Origin: an uncultured Verrucomicrobia subdivision 3 bacterium
GTDB lineage: Bacteria; Verrucomicrobiota; Verrucomicrobiia; Limisphaerales; UBA11358
NCBI GenBank assembly: GCA_903918885.1
Contig: CAIXFY010000021.1
Span: 1 to 50,256 of the forward strand
Direction: 5' to 3'
Length of the DNA: 50,256 nt
The notes below the pieces were generated by a model. The model was given only the letters and a program-made list of their open reading frames with translations, was not told where the DNA came from and did no database searches. A program made the position numbers and the translations under genes. Positions 1 through 8,886 of this stretch are shown in pieces. Every line of letters begins with the position of its first letter. The first letter of the stretch is position 1.

Positions 1-132
1 GAAAAACCGCTGGAATGCGGGATGTCACCCTCAAGGAAGCGTCGCAGAATTGAAATCGAAAAATGACCGGACAGCGAGAATAGCCAGATTTTACCGAAAT
101 AAAATCGCTGTCAGCAAAACCTTAACCGGACA
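1..132. mobile_element. probable terminus of an insertion element interrupting ccoG
   Basis: CcoG-like coding sequence stops matching its family at about position 133. The flanking DNA carries two copies of an 11-nt motif, taaccggacag at 123-133 and tgaccggacag at 64-74, spaced 59 nt apart and in the same orientation. Repeated terminal binding sites together with an end reading TGTCCGGTTA on the minus strand resemble the multi-repeat ends of IS21-type elements. No transposase is visible because the window ends. The family assignment is inference; the break in ccoG is what the sequence shows. Confidence 0.5.
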
Positions 133-969
133 GTAGTGATCCAGCAACAACGATTGCAGCCGTCCGTAGGGACATACAAACGTGCAGGCCTGTTCACGAA
201 AGCGCGCAAAAATGCCGTAGAACAACAGCGCGAACGCAATCATGAACGCCAAGCCGGTGACATGCTGCGCGGGTGGATCGGTGATGATCTGATAAAGCTG
301 CCGCCACCCGATGATGTAACTCAACAGCACATTGCCCACGAGAAATGAGAGCGCGAAAAAAATCGAGTGCTTGGAAAATTTCTTTGCGATTTTCTGCACA
401 TTCCACGCGGCCCGGTTCAACGCCCGTTGTTGGTGCGCGTCGCCCTCGATGAGATATTCAATCTTACGGAAAACCATTTCCATCATCACGGTCTGGGGGC
501 ACGCCCAGCCACACCAAAGGCGGCCAAATGCGGTTGTAAAAATGAGAATGCTTACCGCGAATAGCAACACGGCGACGGCGAAAATGATCATGTCCTGTGG
601 CCAAAAAATCTGCCCGAGCACCACAAACTTGCGCTCGACGATGTTCAGCAGCAGCAGCGGATTACCGCCGATGGTGATGAACGGCCCGGCGAACATGATG
701 AAAATCAGAAGCCAACTGAACCAAGTGCGCCATCGAAAAAATTTTCCCTGCACTTTGCGCGGATAAATCCACTGCCGGCGGCCCTCGCGGTCGGCAGTGG
801 CGAGGTGATCTCGGAAATCTGACGAGCTCACTGGCTTCACGGAAGATTTGGCTTCCGCTGCCCCTTTATTGTCTGACGATTTTTTGCCGATATTCAATTT
901 GGTTTCAGGAATAATTTCGTCAGGCTTTCTCCCAGCGAACGGGAGAAAGCCAGCGCGAAAATGAATCAT
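91..969 (-). pseudogene. ccoG: CcoG (FixG/RdxA) cbb3 oxidase accessory protein, truncated
   Basis: This is a membrane protein needed for copper handling during cbb3 cytochrome oxidase assembly. It has hydrophobic segments near residues 83-105, 125-150 and later, the GRLWCGWACPQTV motif, and the second cysteine motif ACTFVCPYGR. Family members run to about 450 residues or more, continuing into a ferredoxin-type 4Fe-4S domain and a C-terminal Ig-like domain. Here only 292 codons are open, and the last 17 or so (after LLLDH) do not resemble the family. The ATG overlaps the restored ccoP stop (ATGA), so it is the last visible gene of the operon. Loss of the ferredoxin domain should inactivate it. 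Any ccoH that followed would lie beyond the insertion. Confidence 0.85.
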
Positions 970-1559
970 TCAAAACTGCTTGGCCCGGCGGGCTTGGCGG
1001 GCTGCTGGTTCTCCGGCAGTTTTCCGGGTGAAGCCAGCTTCGCGCCGCGCAGCGTGTAGATGTAGCTGGCGACGGACTGGATTTCATCAGGCTTCAAAAC
1101 CGTTTTCCAAGTGATCATGCCCTTGGCAGGCACGCCGTCCTAGATAACCTTGACGCTGTCGGCATAGGTGCTGCCGTGAATCCAGTAATCATCCGTGAGG
1201 TTCGGGCCGACGAGACCGCCGCCGTCCGCACGATGGCACGGCGCGCAAAATTTGGTGTAGGTTGCCTGACCAGCCGCCAGCATAACCGTGTCGGTCGAAG
1301 GCTGAAGCGTGGCGATGGAAGCCTCAAACTTGCCCATCGCGCCGGCCTTGATCTCTTCGCCAGCTTTCATTTCCTTGGCGTATTCCGCCACCGAGGAATC
1401 ACCGGTGCGGCTGACATGGTAATACACCAGATAAACTGCTGCGTAGATGATGGTGATGTAAAACAGCCACACCCACCAGCGTGGAAGCTGGTTGTCGAGT
1501 TCCTGAATGCCGTCGTATTCGTGATCCAACAGCAAAGATTCTTTGGGATCATTGCTCAT
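966..1559 (-). pseudogene. ccoP: CcoP, cbb3 oxidase cytochrome c subunit, with in-frame amber codon
   Basis: This is the diheme/monoheme c-type subunit that feeds electrons to cbb3 oxidase. The open part (1140-1559, 139 aa) has an N-terminal region DGIQELDNQLPRWWVWLF, one membrane helix (about residues 29-48) and a heme site CAPCH (C105, C108, H109). A TAG at 1140-1142 is codon 140. Beyond it the same frame continues without change as DGVPAKGMITW and on to a TGA at 966-968, giving 197 residues and restoring the usual Met heme ligand (M148) and an overlap with the ccoG start. The short form would lack the axial Met. So this is either a real nonsense mutation or a base-call error. Its ATG overlaps the ccoQ stop. 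Confidence 0.88.
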
Positions 1560-1756
1560 AGAATTTCAGAGTTGGTTTTGTTGGTTGAAGATTTTTCGCC
1601 GCCATCCAGCGGCATTTTCGCCATGTGATTCAAATAATTTTTCTTTTGCAGCGATGCCCAGATGAGCATCCCCGTGAAGAAGCCGAAGAAAATGCAGATC
1701 GAAATCACACCGTAAACACTGATGCCTTCGATATTAGTAAGGACATTTTGATACAT
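1556..1756 (-). CDS. ccoQ: CcoQ-like small cbb3 oxidase subunit
   Basis: A 66-residue protein with one membrane helix (about residues 13-35, VYGVISICIFFGFFTGMLIW) followed by a charged, lysine-rich tail. Size, topology and position between ccoNO and ccoP fit CcoQ/FixQ, which stabilises the oxidase complex. Sequence conservation in this family is weak, so the name rests mainly on context. The stop overlaps the ccoP start by ATGA, and the gene lies 13 nt downstream of the ccoNO stop. Confidence 0.7.
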   Translation of the reverse strand: MYQNVLTNIEGISVYGVISICIFFGFFTGMLIWASLQKKNYLNHMAKMPLDGGEKSSTNKTNSEIL

Positions 1757-1769
1757 AATATTCGCGGGG

Positions 1770-3911
1770 TTATTTGATGGCGGTGGTGACCGGCGCAGAT
1801 TTGATATCCGTGCCGAGCCGTTGCAGATACGCTATGACGGCGATGATTTCCCGATCTGGTTCGGCGGTGACGGAACCTTGCTTGAGATTCGCCACAATTT
1901 TCGCCGCCTGTGCGTCGAGGTCTTTTTGCGCCGGACCGTTTTCAAAGCCAACGGGATACGGCACGCCAACTTTGCGCAACGCGCCAAGGCGCGCGGGCAA
2001 AGATTCCCGATCCAGCTTCTGCGTTAGCAGCCAAGAATAGCGCGGCATGATGGAGCCGGGCGAAGTCGAGCGCGGATCGTCCATGTGATTGAAATGCCAC
2101 GCGTCGGGATAGCGTCCGCCCTCGCGCGCGAGATCCGGGCCTTTGCGCTCGCTGCCCCAGAGGAACGGATGGTCATAGACAAATTCACCAGCCTTGGAAT
2201 ATTCGCCGTAGCGTTCGGTCTCGCTACGGAACGGACGGATCATTTGCGAATGGCAGCCGAGACAGCCTTCGCGGATGTAAATATCACGCCCAAGAACTTC
2301 CAGCGGCGTGTAAGGTTTCACGCTGGCAATGGTCGGGACATTTTCTTTGATCAGGAACATCGGAATAAGTTCGACGATACCGCCGATGAGCACCGCCACG
2401 ACGGCGAGCACGGTGAAGAACATCGGTTTGCCTTCCAGCATGCGGTGAAAAGCCGTTTTGCCGTGCGGCACAGAAACTTTTTCCAACGCCGGAGCTTGCG
2501 CCTCGGTGTCCGGCTCGAACTTGCCGGACTTCCCCGTTTTGTAGAGGTTGTAGGCCATCATCAGTGTGCCGACGATGTAAAGCGTGCCACCAACCGCGCG
2601 CAGCTTGAACATCGGAACGACCTGCAAAATCGTCTCCAGAAAATTCGGATATTGCAGAAAGCCGTCTTTGTTAAACTGTTTCCACATTAATCCTTCCGTG
2701 ACGCCCGCGACATAGATTGGAATCGCGTAAAACAGAATTCCCAGCATGGAAATCCAGAAATGATAATTCGCCATTTTGTTCGACCAAAGTTTCGTGTTGT
2801 AAAGACGCGGGAAAAGCCAGTAGAGCATGGAGAAAGTCAGAAAACCATTCCACCCCAGCGCACCAACATGCGCGTGCGCCACCGTCCAATCCGTGTAATG
2901 TGAGAGCGAGTTCACCGTCTTGATGGACATCAGCGGTCCTTCGAGCGTGCTCATGCCGTAAGCCGTGACGGCCGCCACCATGAATTTCAGCATCGGATCT
3001 TGCCGCACCTTGTCCCAAGCGCCGCGCAGGGTGAGCAAGCCGTTCAACATGCCGCCCCAACTCGGCGCGATGAGCATCAGCGAGAAAACCATGCCCAGTG
3101 ATTGGGCCCAATCCGGCAACGCCGAATACAAAAGATGATGCGGCCCGGCCCAGATGTAGAGAAACACCAGCGCCCAGAAATGAATAATCGAAAGCCGATA
3201 CGAAAACACAGGACGATTCGCAGCCTTCGGTAGAAAGTAATACATCAGGCCGAGATACGGCGTCGTGAGAAAAAATGCGACGGCATTATGACCATACCAC
3301 CATTGCACCAGTGCGTCCTGGACGCCGGCATACATCGAATAACTTTTCATCCAGCTCCACGGCATTTCCATTGAATTCGTGATGTGCAGCACTGCGATGG
3401 TGATAACCGTGGCGATGTAAAACCAGATGGCGACATACATGTGTTTCTCGCGGCGCTTGATGATTGTGCCAAAAAGATTCACTGCAAACGCCACCCACAC
3501 GACCGCGATGGCGATGTCAATCGGCCATTCGAGTTCCGCGTATTCTTTGCTGGTCGTGAAACCAAGCGGTAGCGTGACCGCCGCGCTCACGATGATGGTT
3601 TGCCAGCCCCAGAAGTTAAACCAACTCAACCAGTCGCTGAACATCCGCGCCTTGCACAGCCGCTGCAGCGAATAGTATATGCCCATGAACATGCCGTTGC
3701 CGATGAAGGCAAAAATCACGGCGTTCGTGTGCAGCGGCCGGATGCGCCCGAAGGTGATAAATTGGAAGTTCAAGTTCGCATCCGGATAAAACAACTGCAC
3801 CGCCGCCAGTAGCCCGACAAGCATGCCGACGATGCCCCATACGACCGTGGCAATGGCAAATGCCCGCACGATCCGGTTGTCATATTTGAAGGTTTCCATG
3901 TTCGTGTTCAT
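1770..3911 (-). CDS. ccoNO: CcoNO, fused cbb3 oxidase catalytic subunit and cytochrome c subunit
   Basis: This is the terminal oxidase core that reduces O2 in the inner membrane. Residues 1 to about 470 are CcoN (heme-copper oxidase subunit I). It has the many membrane helices and the metal-ligand histidine motifs RPLHTNAVIFAF, WWYGHNAVAFF, WAGPHHLLYSALPDW and VAHAHVGALGWNG. After a tail and one new membrane helix, a CcoO part follows with heme site CLGCH starting at about residue 550 and the Met-containing segment PGSIMPRYSWLL. The fusion is unbroken, about 713 aa. The ATG at 3911 lies one base after the ccoS stop and is chosen over the upstream ATG at 3950, which would overlap ccoS by 38 nt. 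ATG 3899 (METFKYDNRIV) is also possible. No clear Shine-Dalgarno is seen. Confidence 0.93.
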   Translation of the reverse strand: MNTNMETFKYDNRIVRAFAIATVVWGIVGMLVGLLAAVQLFYPDANLNFQFITFGRIRPLHTNAVIFAFIGNGMFMGIYYSLQRLCKARMFSDWLSWFNFWGWQTIIVSAAVTLPLGFTTSKEYAELEWPIDIAIAVVWVAFAVNLFGTIIKRREKHMYVAIWFYIATVITIAVLHITNSMEMPWSWMKSYSMYAGVQDALVQWWYGHNAVAFFLTTPYLGLMYYFLPKAANRPVFSYRLSIIHFWALVFLYIWAGPHHLLYSALPDWAQSLGMVFSLMLIAPSWGGMLNGLLTLRGAWDKVRQDPMLKFMVAAVTAYGMSTLEGPLMSIKTVNSLSHYTDWTVAHAHVGALGWNGFLTFSMLYWLFPRLYNTKLWSNKMANYHFWISMLGILFYAIPIYVAGVTEGLMWKQFNKDGFLQYPNFLETILQVVPMFKLRAVGGTLYIVGTLMMAYNLYKTGKSGKFEPDTEAQAPALEKVSVPHGKTAFHRMLEGKPMFFTVLAVVAVLIGGIVELIPMFLIKENVPTIASVKPYTPLEVLGRDIYIREGCLGCHSQMIRPFRSETERYGEYSKAGEFVYDHPFLWGSERKGPDLAREGGRYPDAWHFNHMDDPRSTSPGSIMPRYSWLLTQKLDRESLPARLGALRKVGVPYPVGFENGPAQKDLDAQAAKIVANLKQGSVTAEPDREIIAVIAYLQRLGTDIKSAPVTTAIK

Positions 3912-3912
3912 T

Positions 3913-4083
3913 TCAGTTTTGATTTGGTTTCGTAAATCTTGTTTTGTCATCTTCCGCCAGAACGCGCATCGAAGGCGTCAGCGTGTCTTCGTATTGCCCG
4001 CTGCGAACCGCCCAAACGAAGCCCGCCAAAAACACCAGCGCCACCGCCAGACTTACCAAAATTAAAATGATGACGACGCTCAT
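3913..4083 (-). CDS. ccoS: CcoS, cbb3 oxidase maturation protein
   Basis: A 56-residue protein made of a single N-terminal membrane helix (MSVVIILILVSLAVALVFLA) and the family hallmark FVWAVRSGQYEDTLTP. CcoS is needed to insert heme and copper cofactors into cbb3 oxidase. The ATG at 4083 overlaps the ccoI stop (ATGA), and its stop is one base from the ccoNO start. The frame is open further upstream to 4197, but those codons are the antisense-free overlap with ccoI and lack family similarity. Confidence 0.88.
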   Translation of the reverse strand: MSVVIILILVSLAVALVFLAGFVWAVRSGQYEDTLTPSMRVLAEDDKTRFTKPNQN

Positions 4084-6622
4084 GCGGCCTCCAATGAAGT
4101 TACGACCGGACATAGCCCGCCAGTCGGTTTTGAAAGAGTTTTTCGTGCTTTCCGTAAGCTCAAAGTCCGCGCACCAATCCACGCCGTCGCGCCGCATGTG
4201 AACAAAACTATCGTTGCCGAACTCAACGGCATGAGAATCGCGCAGACAATCGGCGACAGCAGCCCCGCCGCCGCGATGCTCACGCCGATCAGGTTGTAAC
4301 CCGTCGAAATCACGAATCCGACCCTAACAATCAGCGCCGCTCGTCGCGAAAACTCCAACACTCGCGCCAGCTTCGGCAGTTCCGCCGCGTCCAAAATGAC
4401 ATCGCTCGCTGGTGAAAAATTCCAATCTGCTCGACGACCGCCACACCGACTTCCGCTTGTTTCAGCGCACCCGCATCATTCAGGCCGTCGCCGACCATCA
4501 TCACTTTGCGCCCGCGCGACTGGAGTTCGCGGATGAAATTTAATTTGTCCGCCGGGCTCTGGTTGAAGCGCAGCGTCGCACGTTGACCAAAAAGTTTTTC
4601 AAACCGCTCCGCCTCGCGCTCGTTGTCACCGCTTAACAAGGCCAGTTCAAACCGGTCGCCAAGTTGCGCAAGTAACTGCTCCACTTCCGGCCGCAGTGAA
4701 TTTTCCAGCACAAACGCGCCGTGCAGTTCGCCATCAATTGCCACGCACACTGTGCTGCCATTGGCGGGACGCGTGTCCACGCCACCCGCCGCCAAAACCC
4801 ACGCTTGCGAGCCAAGCTGAACCTTATGCCCCGAGACAATGCCTTCCACGCCGCAGCCCAGAACTTCCCGAAAACCAACCACTGGCAACGCCGCATTGGC
4901 CAGCGCTTTTGCGATGCGGACGGAATTCGGATGTGTTGAATGCCGCGCCAGTGAGGCAATCCAGTTTTGCTGCTCTGCATTCAAGCTGTTCACTTCTGCA
5001 CTCTTAATTCTTCCTTCTGCCATTAAGAATTCCATGCCGCTTGCATCCGTCCTAGTCAGCGTGCCGGTTTTATCGAGGACAATGGTGTTCACTTCCGCCA
5101 TGCGCTCGATGACCAGCGCGTTCTTCAAAAAGATTTTTAGTCGCGCCAAAATCCGTTGCGCCGTGCCGTGTGTGAGCGGCGCCGCCAATGCCAATGCGCA
5201 AGGACACGCGACAATCAATACGGAGACGAAAGCCTTTAGTGATTTCGTGGCGTCTTTGAAAATCCAAAACGCCGCCGCGCCCACCGCCACGCCGATGACC
5301 AGTCGCGTGAAGCGTTTGCTGTAGCGGTTCGTCAGCGTGTCGAGGTCGGTGCCGCGATTTTTGCGGAAAGTTTCACTGTTCCAGAGCGACGCGAGATAAC
5401 TTTGCGCCACGGGCTTGACTGTCTCGACTTCGATCGCGCCGCCCACCTGACGGCCACCGGCGTAAAGATGCGCGCCGATTTCGCAGACGACCGGCTCGGA
5501 TTCGCCGGTGACGAAGCTGTAATCAATGTTGGCCGCGCCGGAAACAAGCGTGGCGTCCGCCGGCAACAGTTCTCCGTTACGCAGAACAATTTTATCGCCG
5601 ATCTGCAAACGGGAAATGGCGACTCCTTCCTCGCCGCCCGCCGTTTTGCGGACGACTGACAGCGGGAAAAAACCTTTGTAATCACGGTCAAATGTCAGCC
5701 GATCATAAGTCCGGCGTTGAAATAATCTGCCGCACAGCAAAAAGAAAATCAGGCCGCACAGCGAATCGCAGTAGCCGGGTCCGCCCTGTGAAAGCACCTC
5801 GAAAACGCTGGCCGCGTAAATCGCCGCAAGGCCGATCGTGATCGGCACTTCCATCGTCAGCACACGCTTGCGAACGCTGAACCACGCCGCGCGCCAGAAA
5901 TCTGATGCGCTGAAAGTCACGACCGGCAGCGCGAGTGCAAGGCCGAGCCAGCCGGCGATGACTTTGAACCACGGGCCATTGAAGGTGTCGAGGCCGAGAT
6001 AAAACGGCAGCGACATCAACATGATGTTGCCAAATCCGAACGCAGCGAGGCCGATTTGCAACCAGGTTTCTTTTTCGAGCGGCGACGGCTTGGATTTCTC
6101 CGTTTCGCCCAGCGTGAAAAGCGGTTCGTAGCCGATTGACGCAAGGAGGGCGGCGAGTTCGCTGAATTTAATCTTGTCCGGCGCAAAGGTGATGGCCGCC
6201 TCGCGCCGCGAAAAATTTACCAGCGAACGCCCGACGCCGGGATGCAACCTGAAAAGATTTTCAATCAGCCAAACGCACGCAACGCAATGGATGGCGGGTA
6301 GATGCAGCGTGACTTTGACCTGCGTTTTGTCCGCATAATCAAATAGTTTCTCCGCCACCGCCGAATCATCGAGAAATGCCCATTTGGCAGCGGTTGACGC
6401 GGCTCGGATGCGCGTGCCGGGACGGGAGTTTAGTGCGTAAAATTGCTCTAGTCCATTTTCGCGCAGCAGGCTGAAAACTGTCTGGCAGCCGAAACAGCAA
6501 AACGCTTTTTCCTCCAGCGTAAATACATCATCAGGACAAGGCTCGCCGCAATGGAAACAGCCCCCCACAGTGCAGGCAGCGGCATTAGTCAGCGCGAATG
6601 TCTCTGGAAATGTGGCCGGCAT
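4080..6622 (-). pseudogene. ccoI: CcoI/FixI-type copper P-type ATPase, frameshifted near the C-terminus
   Basis: This is a P1B-type ATPase that exports copper for cbb3 oxidase assembly. In order it has a Cys-rich N-terminal metal-binding segment (CFHCGEPC, FCCFGC), a heavy-metal domain with HCVAC (C113, C116), membrane helices with the CPC motif (C473-P-C475), the phosphorylation motif DKTGT (D517) and GDGLNDAGAL. At about 4414-4423 the frame changes. Upstream it reads VGVAVVEQIGIF; the expected ending SPASDVILDAAELPKLARVL and the last two membrane helices continue in another frame to a stop at 4080. One missing A in the GGAATTTTT run explains it. The last helices would be lost if the lesion is real. 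An in-frame heptamer array at 4987-5028 encodes AEGRIKSAEVNS. Confidence 0.9.
4987..5028. repeat. degenerate heptamer array inside ccoI
   Basis: Plus-strand units TGTTCAC, TTCTGCA, CTCTTAA, TTCTTCC, TTCTGCC, ATTAAGA. The coding strand carries GGCAGAA/TGCAGAA words like those in comB and the phosphohexomutase gene. It is located in the nucleotide-binding region of the ATPase, at a spot of variable length. Confidence 0.45.
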
Positions 6623-6688
6623 TTATCGTCCGTTGTTGGACGACAGAATTGCCGAATAGATGGCTTACGACTAACCGTCTTTTACCGA

Positions 6689-6694
6689 AGTATA
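6689..6694 (-). promoter_or_regulatory. possible -10 element of the cbb3 operon
   Basis: On the minus strand TATACT lies about 67 nt before the ccoI start, inside the only gap (6623-6729) before the operon. No convincing -35 partner is visible; the nearest candidate, CTGTCC, is 15 nt upstream. No FNR-type TTGAT-N4-ATCAA palindrome is seen in the gap. Confidence 0.3.
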
Positions 6695-6729
6695 CACCGA
6701 TTTTGCCGCGGACAGCGCAGGAAAAATTA

Positions 6730-8151
6730 TCACGCCAGCAGCGATTTGCCCAGCTGGAGAAGCTTTTGCAGGTCGGTATCAGACTTGGCTTCGGCATAAA
6801 TGCGCAGGACCGGTTCCGTGCCGGAGCCGCGCAACATCAGCCAGGTGGAATCTTCGGCGATGAATTTTACGCCGTCGCGAGCATCGACCTTCACCAGCGG
6901 CGAGCGAAGAAGCTTTTGGGGCGGATTCGATTTCAGAGATTTCATGAGTGCGTCACGTTTCTCCAACGGATAGTGAGCGTCATATCTTCCGTAACGATGC
7001 GGGCCGAATTTCTTTTCCAGTGTCGCATAAATCTTATTCACGGAAATTTTCTCCATCGCCAGCATTTCGAGCAGAAACAAGCCGGCGGCCAAACCGTCGC
7101 GCTCGGGGATGTGATTGGCGAAACCGACCGAGCCGCTTTCTTCCGCGCCAAACAACGCGCCGGTTTTCATCATTTCCGGCGCGATGAATCGAAAGCCAAT
7201 GCCAACTTCGGTGAGCGGCAGATTCCACGCCGCGCACATCTTGTCCACCATCGCCGTCGTATTAAAAGTTTTGGTCACCGCGCCGCGCCCGCCACGATTG
7301 CAGACGAGATGATGCAGCAATAGCGCGATGACCTGCTGGTTCGTCAGCGGATTGCCGTGAACGTCCATCGCGCCGATGCGGTCGGCGTCGCCGTCGGTAA
7401 CGAGACAAATATCGTGCGGATTGTTTTTTAACTGCGCGCCACCGAGCGCGTAATTTTTCGGCAGCGGCTCCGGAGAAATACCACCAAACAAAACGTCGTG
7501 CGCACCGTTCAGCGTGGTGACGGTGCAATTCGTCTTTGCAAGCAGCATTTCAAACACGCCCGCGCCGACGCCAAACAGCGCGTCGTGCGCAACGCGGAGT
7601 TTTGATTTGGCGATCAGCTTGAAATCGACGAGCCGCTTGATGGCGGCAAAGTGAGCGGGACGGATATCCTGAACGGAAATTTTTAGTTTTGAATTTATAG
7701 TTTTGAGTTGCGGCGGATTCTTATCCAAAAGTTTTTCTACCGCTGCGCATTCTTCGGCGCTGCTGCTGCCCCCGAAGTAGGATTTGAGCTTAAAGCCGTT
7801 GAATTGCGGCGGATTGTGGCTGGCGGTGATCATCACGCCGCCGACCGCGCCGAGATTTTTTACGGCGTAGGAAACGCACGGCGTGGGCGTCGGCACCGCC
7901 GTGAGGACGACTTGAAAATTGTTTCCGGCAAAAACCTCGGCGGTGGTTTGCGCGAATTTATCCGAGAGAAAACGGCGGTCGTAGCCGATGATGACCTTCA
8001 ACTCACGTCCGAAAATTTCTGAATTCCGCCTTCTGACTTCTGTCTTCCAAAAATCCGCCGTGGCTTGCGCGACGCGAGCGACATTGGCAAATGTAAAATC
8101 TTCCGCGATGACCGCGCGCCAGCCGTCGGTCCCAAACCGAATCGGGTTCAT
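6730..8151 (-). CDS. phosphohexomutase (phosphoglucomutase/phosphomannomutase family)
   Basis: This enzyme interconverts hexose 1- and 6-phosphates. All four family motifs are visible in 473 aa: N-terminal RFGTDGWRA, the phosphoserine loop ITASHNPPQFNG, the Mg-binding loop DGDADRIG, the sugar-binding EESGSVGF, and the phosphate loop RGSGTEPVLRIY. Substrate specificity (glucose, mannose or glucosamine) cannot be told. The ATG overlaps the rpe stop (ATGA), so the two are co-transcribed. Two segments, near 7678-7712 and 8015-8049, are built from 7-nt repeats and encode LKTINSKLKIS and TEVRRRNSEIFG. They look like low-complexity insertions between core elements and leave the frame intact. Confidence 0.93.
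   Translation of the reverse strand: MNPIRFGTDGWRAVIAEDFTFANVARVAQATADFWKTEVRRRNSEIFGRELKVIIGYDRRFLSDKFAQTTAEVFAGNNFQVVLTAVPTPTPCVSYAVKNLGAVGGVMITASHNPPQFNGFKLKSYFGGSSSAEECAAVEKLLDKNPPQLKTINSKLKISVQDIRPAHFAAIKRLVDFKLIAKSKLRVAHDALFGVGAGVFEMLLAKTNCTVTTLNGAHDVLFGGISPEPLPKNYALGGAQLKNNPHDICLVTDGDADRIGAMDVHGNPLTNQQVIALLLHHLVCNRGGRGAVTKTFNTTAMVDKMCAAWNLPLTEVGIGFRFIAPEMMKTGALFGAEESGSVGFANHIPERDGLAAGLFLLEMLAMEKISVNKIYATLEKKFGPHRYGRYDAHYPLEKRDALMKSLKSNPPQKLLRSPLVKVDARDGVKFIAEDSTWLMLRGSGTEPVLRIYAEAKSDTDLQKLLQLGKSLLA
7678..7712. repeat. degenerate 7-nt tandem array inside the phosphohexomutase gene
   Basis: On the plus strand five consecutive heptamers read AATTTTT, AGTTTTG, AATTTAT, AGTTTTG, AGTTGCG. 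Read on the coding strand they have the nnnnACT/nnnnATT pattern also found just upstream of several start codons here. The array is in frame and more AT-rich than its surroundings. Confidence 0.5.
8015..8049. repeat. degenerate 7-nt tandem array inside the phosphohexomutase gene
   Basis: Plus-strand heptamers read ATTTCTG, AATTCCG, CCTTCTG, ACTTCTG, TCTTCCA. The coding strand therefore carries GTCAGAA/CAGAAG words of the same type as the ccoI and comB arrays. The array stays in frame and encodes part of VRRRNSEIFG. Confidence 0.5.
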
Positions 8152-8864
8152 AAAGGTAGGATGGGTGTGGATAATGCAGGCACAGACAAATCCGCCAGCG
8201 CAGGGTCATTCTCGTGCACAATCTTCCGCATCTTTTTCACGGCGATCTTGAGACTGCGAGCGCCGAAAAGACTGGTTCCAGCGACGAAGGTATCCGCACC
8301 AGCACGAGCGCATTCGGCAGCGGTCTGGTTGTTGATGCCGCCGTCTACTTCGAGGTGATAACCCAACTTGCGTTCGCGACGCCAAGCGTCGGCTTGCTGG
8401 ATTTTCGGGAGGCATTCGTGGATGAAACTTTGTCCGCCGAAGCCGGGATTCACCGTCATCACAAGTAGCAAATCAATCTTGTCGAGATACGGCTGGGCGG
8501 CGGTGATGGCGGTGGGCGGATTGACCGCGAGTCCGACTTTTTTGCCAAGCGATTTAATTTTCCAGAGCAATTGCGGAACTTTTTCGCCAAGTTCAACATG
8601 AACGGTGATGAGGTCAGCACCGGCTTTGACGAATGGTTCCAAAAGAATTTCTGGTTGGCCACACATGAGATGCACGTCGAAGAAAAGATTTTTCGCAAAC
8701 GGCCGAACGGCGGCGACGACGGCGGGGCCGAAGGAAATATTCGGCACGAATTGGCCGTCCATGATGTCGAGGTGCAACCAGTCCGCGCCGGATGCTGCGG
8801 TGCGGGCGGCTTCCTTACCGAAGCGGGAAAAATCAGAGGCGAGCAGTGAGGGAGCGATGACCAT
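8148..8864 (-). CDS. rpe: ribulose-phosphate 3-epimerase
   Basis: Interconverts ribulose 5-phosphate and xylulose 5-phosphate in the pentose phosphate pathway. The 238-aa TIM-barrel shows the start MVIAPSLLASDFSRFG, the active-site segment WLHLDIMDGQFVPNISFGP, FFDVHLM, the MTVNPGFGGQSF loop and the second catalytic Asp in LEVDGGIN. Length fits the family. The stop overlaps the start of the phosphohexomutase gene. In place of a Shine-Dalgarno the leader (8865-8885) is made of heptamers TTCAACC TGTAACT TTTAAAC ending directly at the ATG. Confidence 0.95.
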   Translation of the reverse strand: MVIAPSLLASDFSRFGKEAARTAASGADWLHLDIMDGQFVPNISFGPAVVAAVRPFAKNLFFDVHLMCGQPEILLEPFVKAGADLITVHVELGEKVPQLLWKIKSLGKKVGLAVNPPTAITAAQPYLDKIDLLLVMTVNPGFGGQSFIHECLPKIQQADAWRRERKLGYHLEVDGGINNQTAAECARAGADTFVAGTSLFGARSLKIAVKKMRKIVHENDPALADLSVPALSTPILPL

Positions 8865-8885
8865 GTTTAAAAGTTACAGGTTGAA
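8865..8885 (-). repeat. heptamer leader immediately before the rpe start codon
   Basis: Read on the coding strand, three heptamers (TTCAACC, TGTAACT, TTTAAAC) abut the ATG. The 14-nt word agttacaggttgaa (plus strand, 8872-8885) recurs exactly at 35780-35793, again just upstream of a start codon. Confidence 0.5.
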
Positions 8886-8886
8886 T

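Noticed and set aside
1140-1142. Pyrrolysine or other recoding at the ccoP amber codon
   Set aside because: No pyl genes or recoding signals are visible, and the position is not a known recoding site; mutation or error is simpler.
3913-3950. Upstream ATG at 3950 as the ccoNO start
   Set aside because: It would overlap ccoS by 38 nt and adds non-conserved residues; ATG 3911 lies one base after the ccoS stop.
3901-3960. Heptamer-like periodicity around the ccoNO start
   Set aside because: Too irregular to separate from AT-rich coding sequence.
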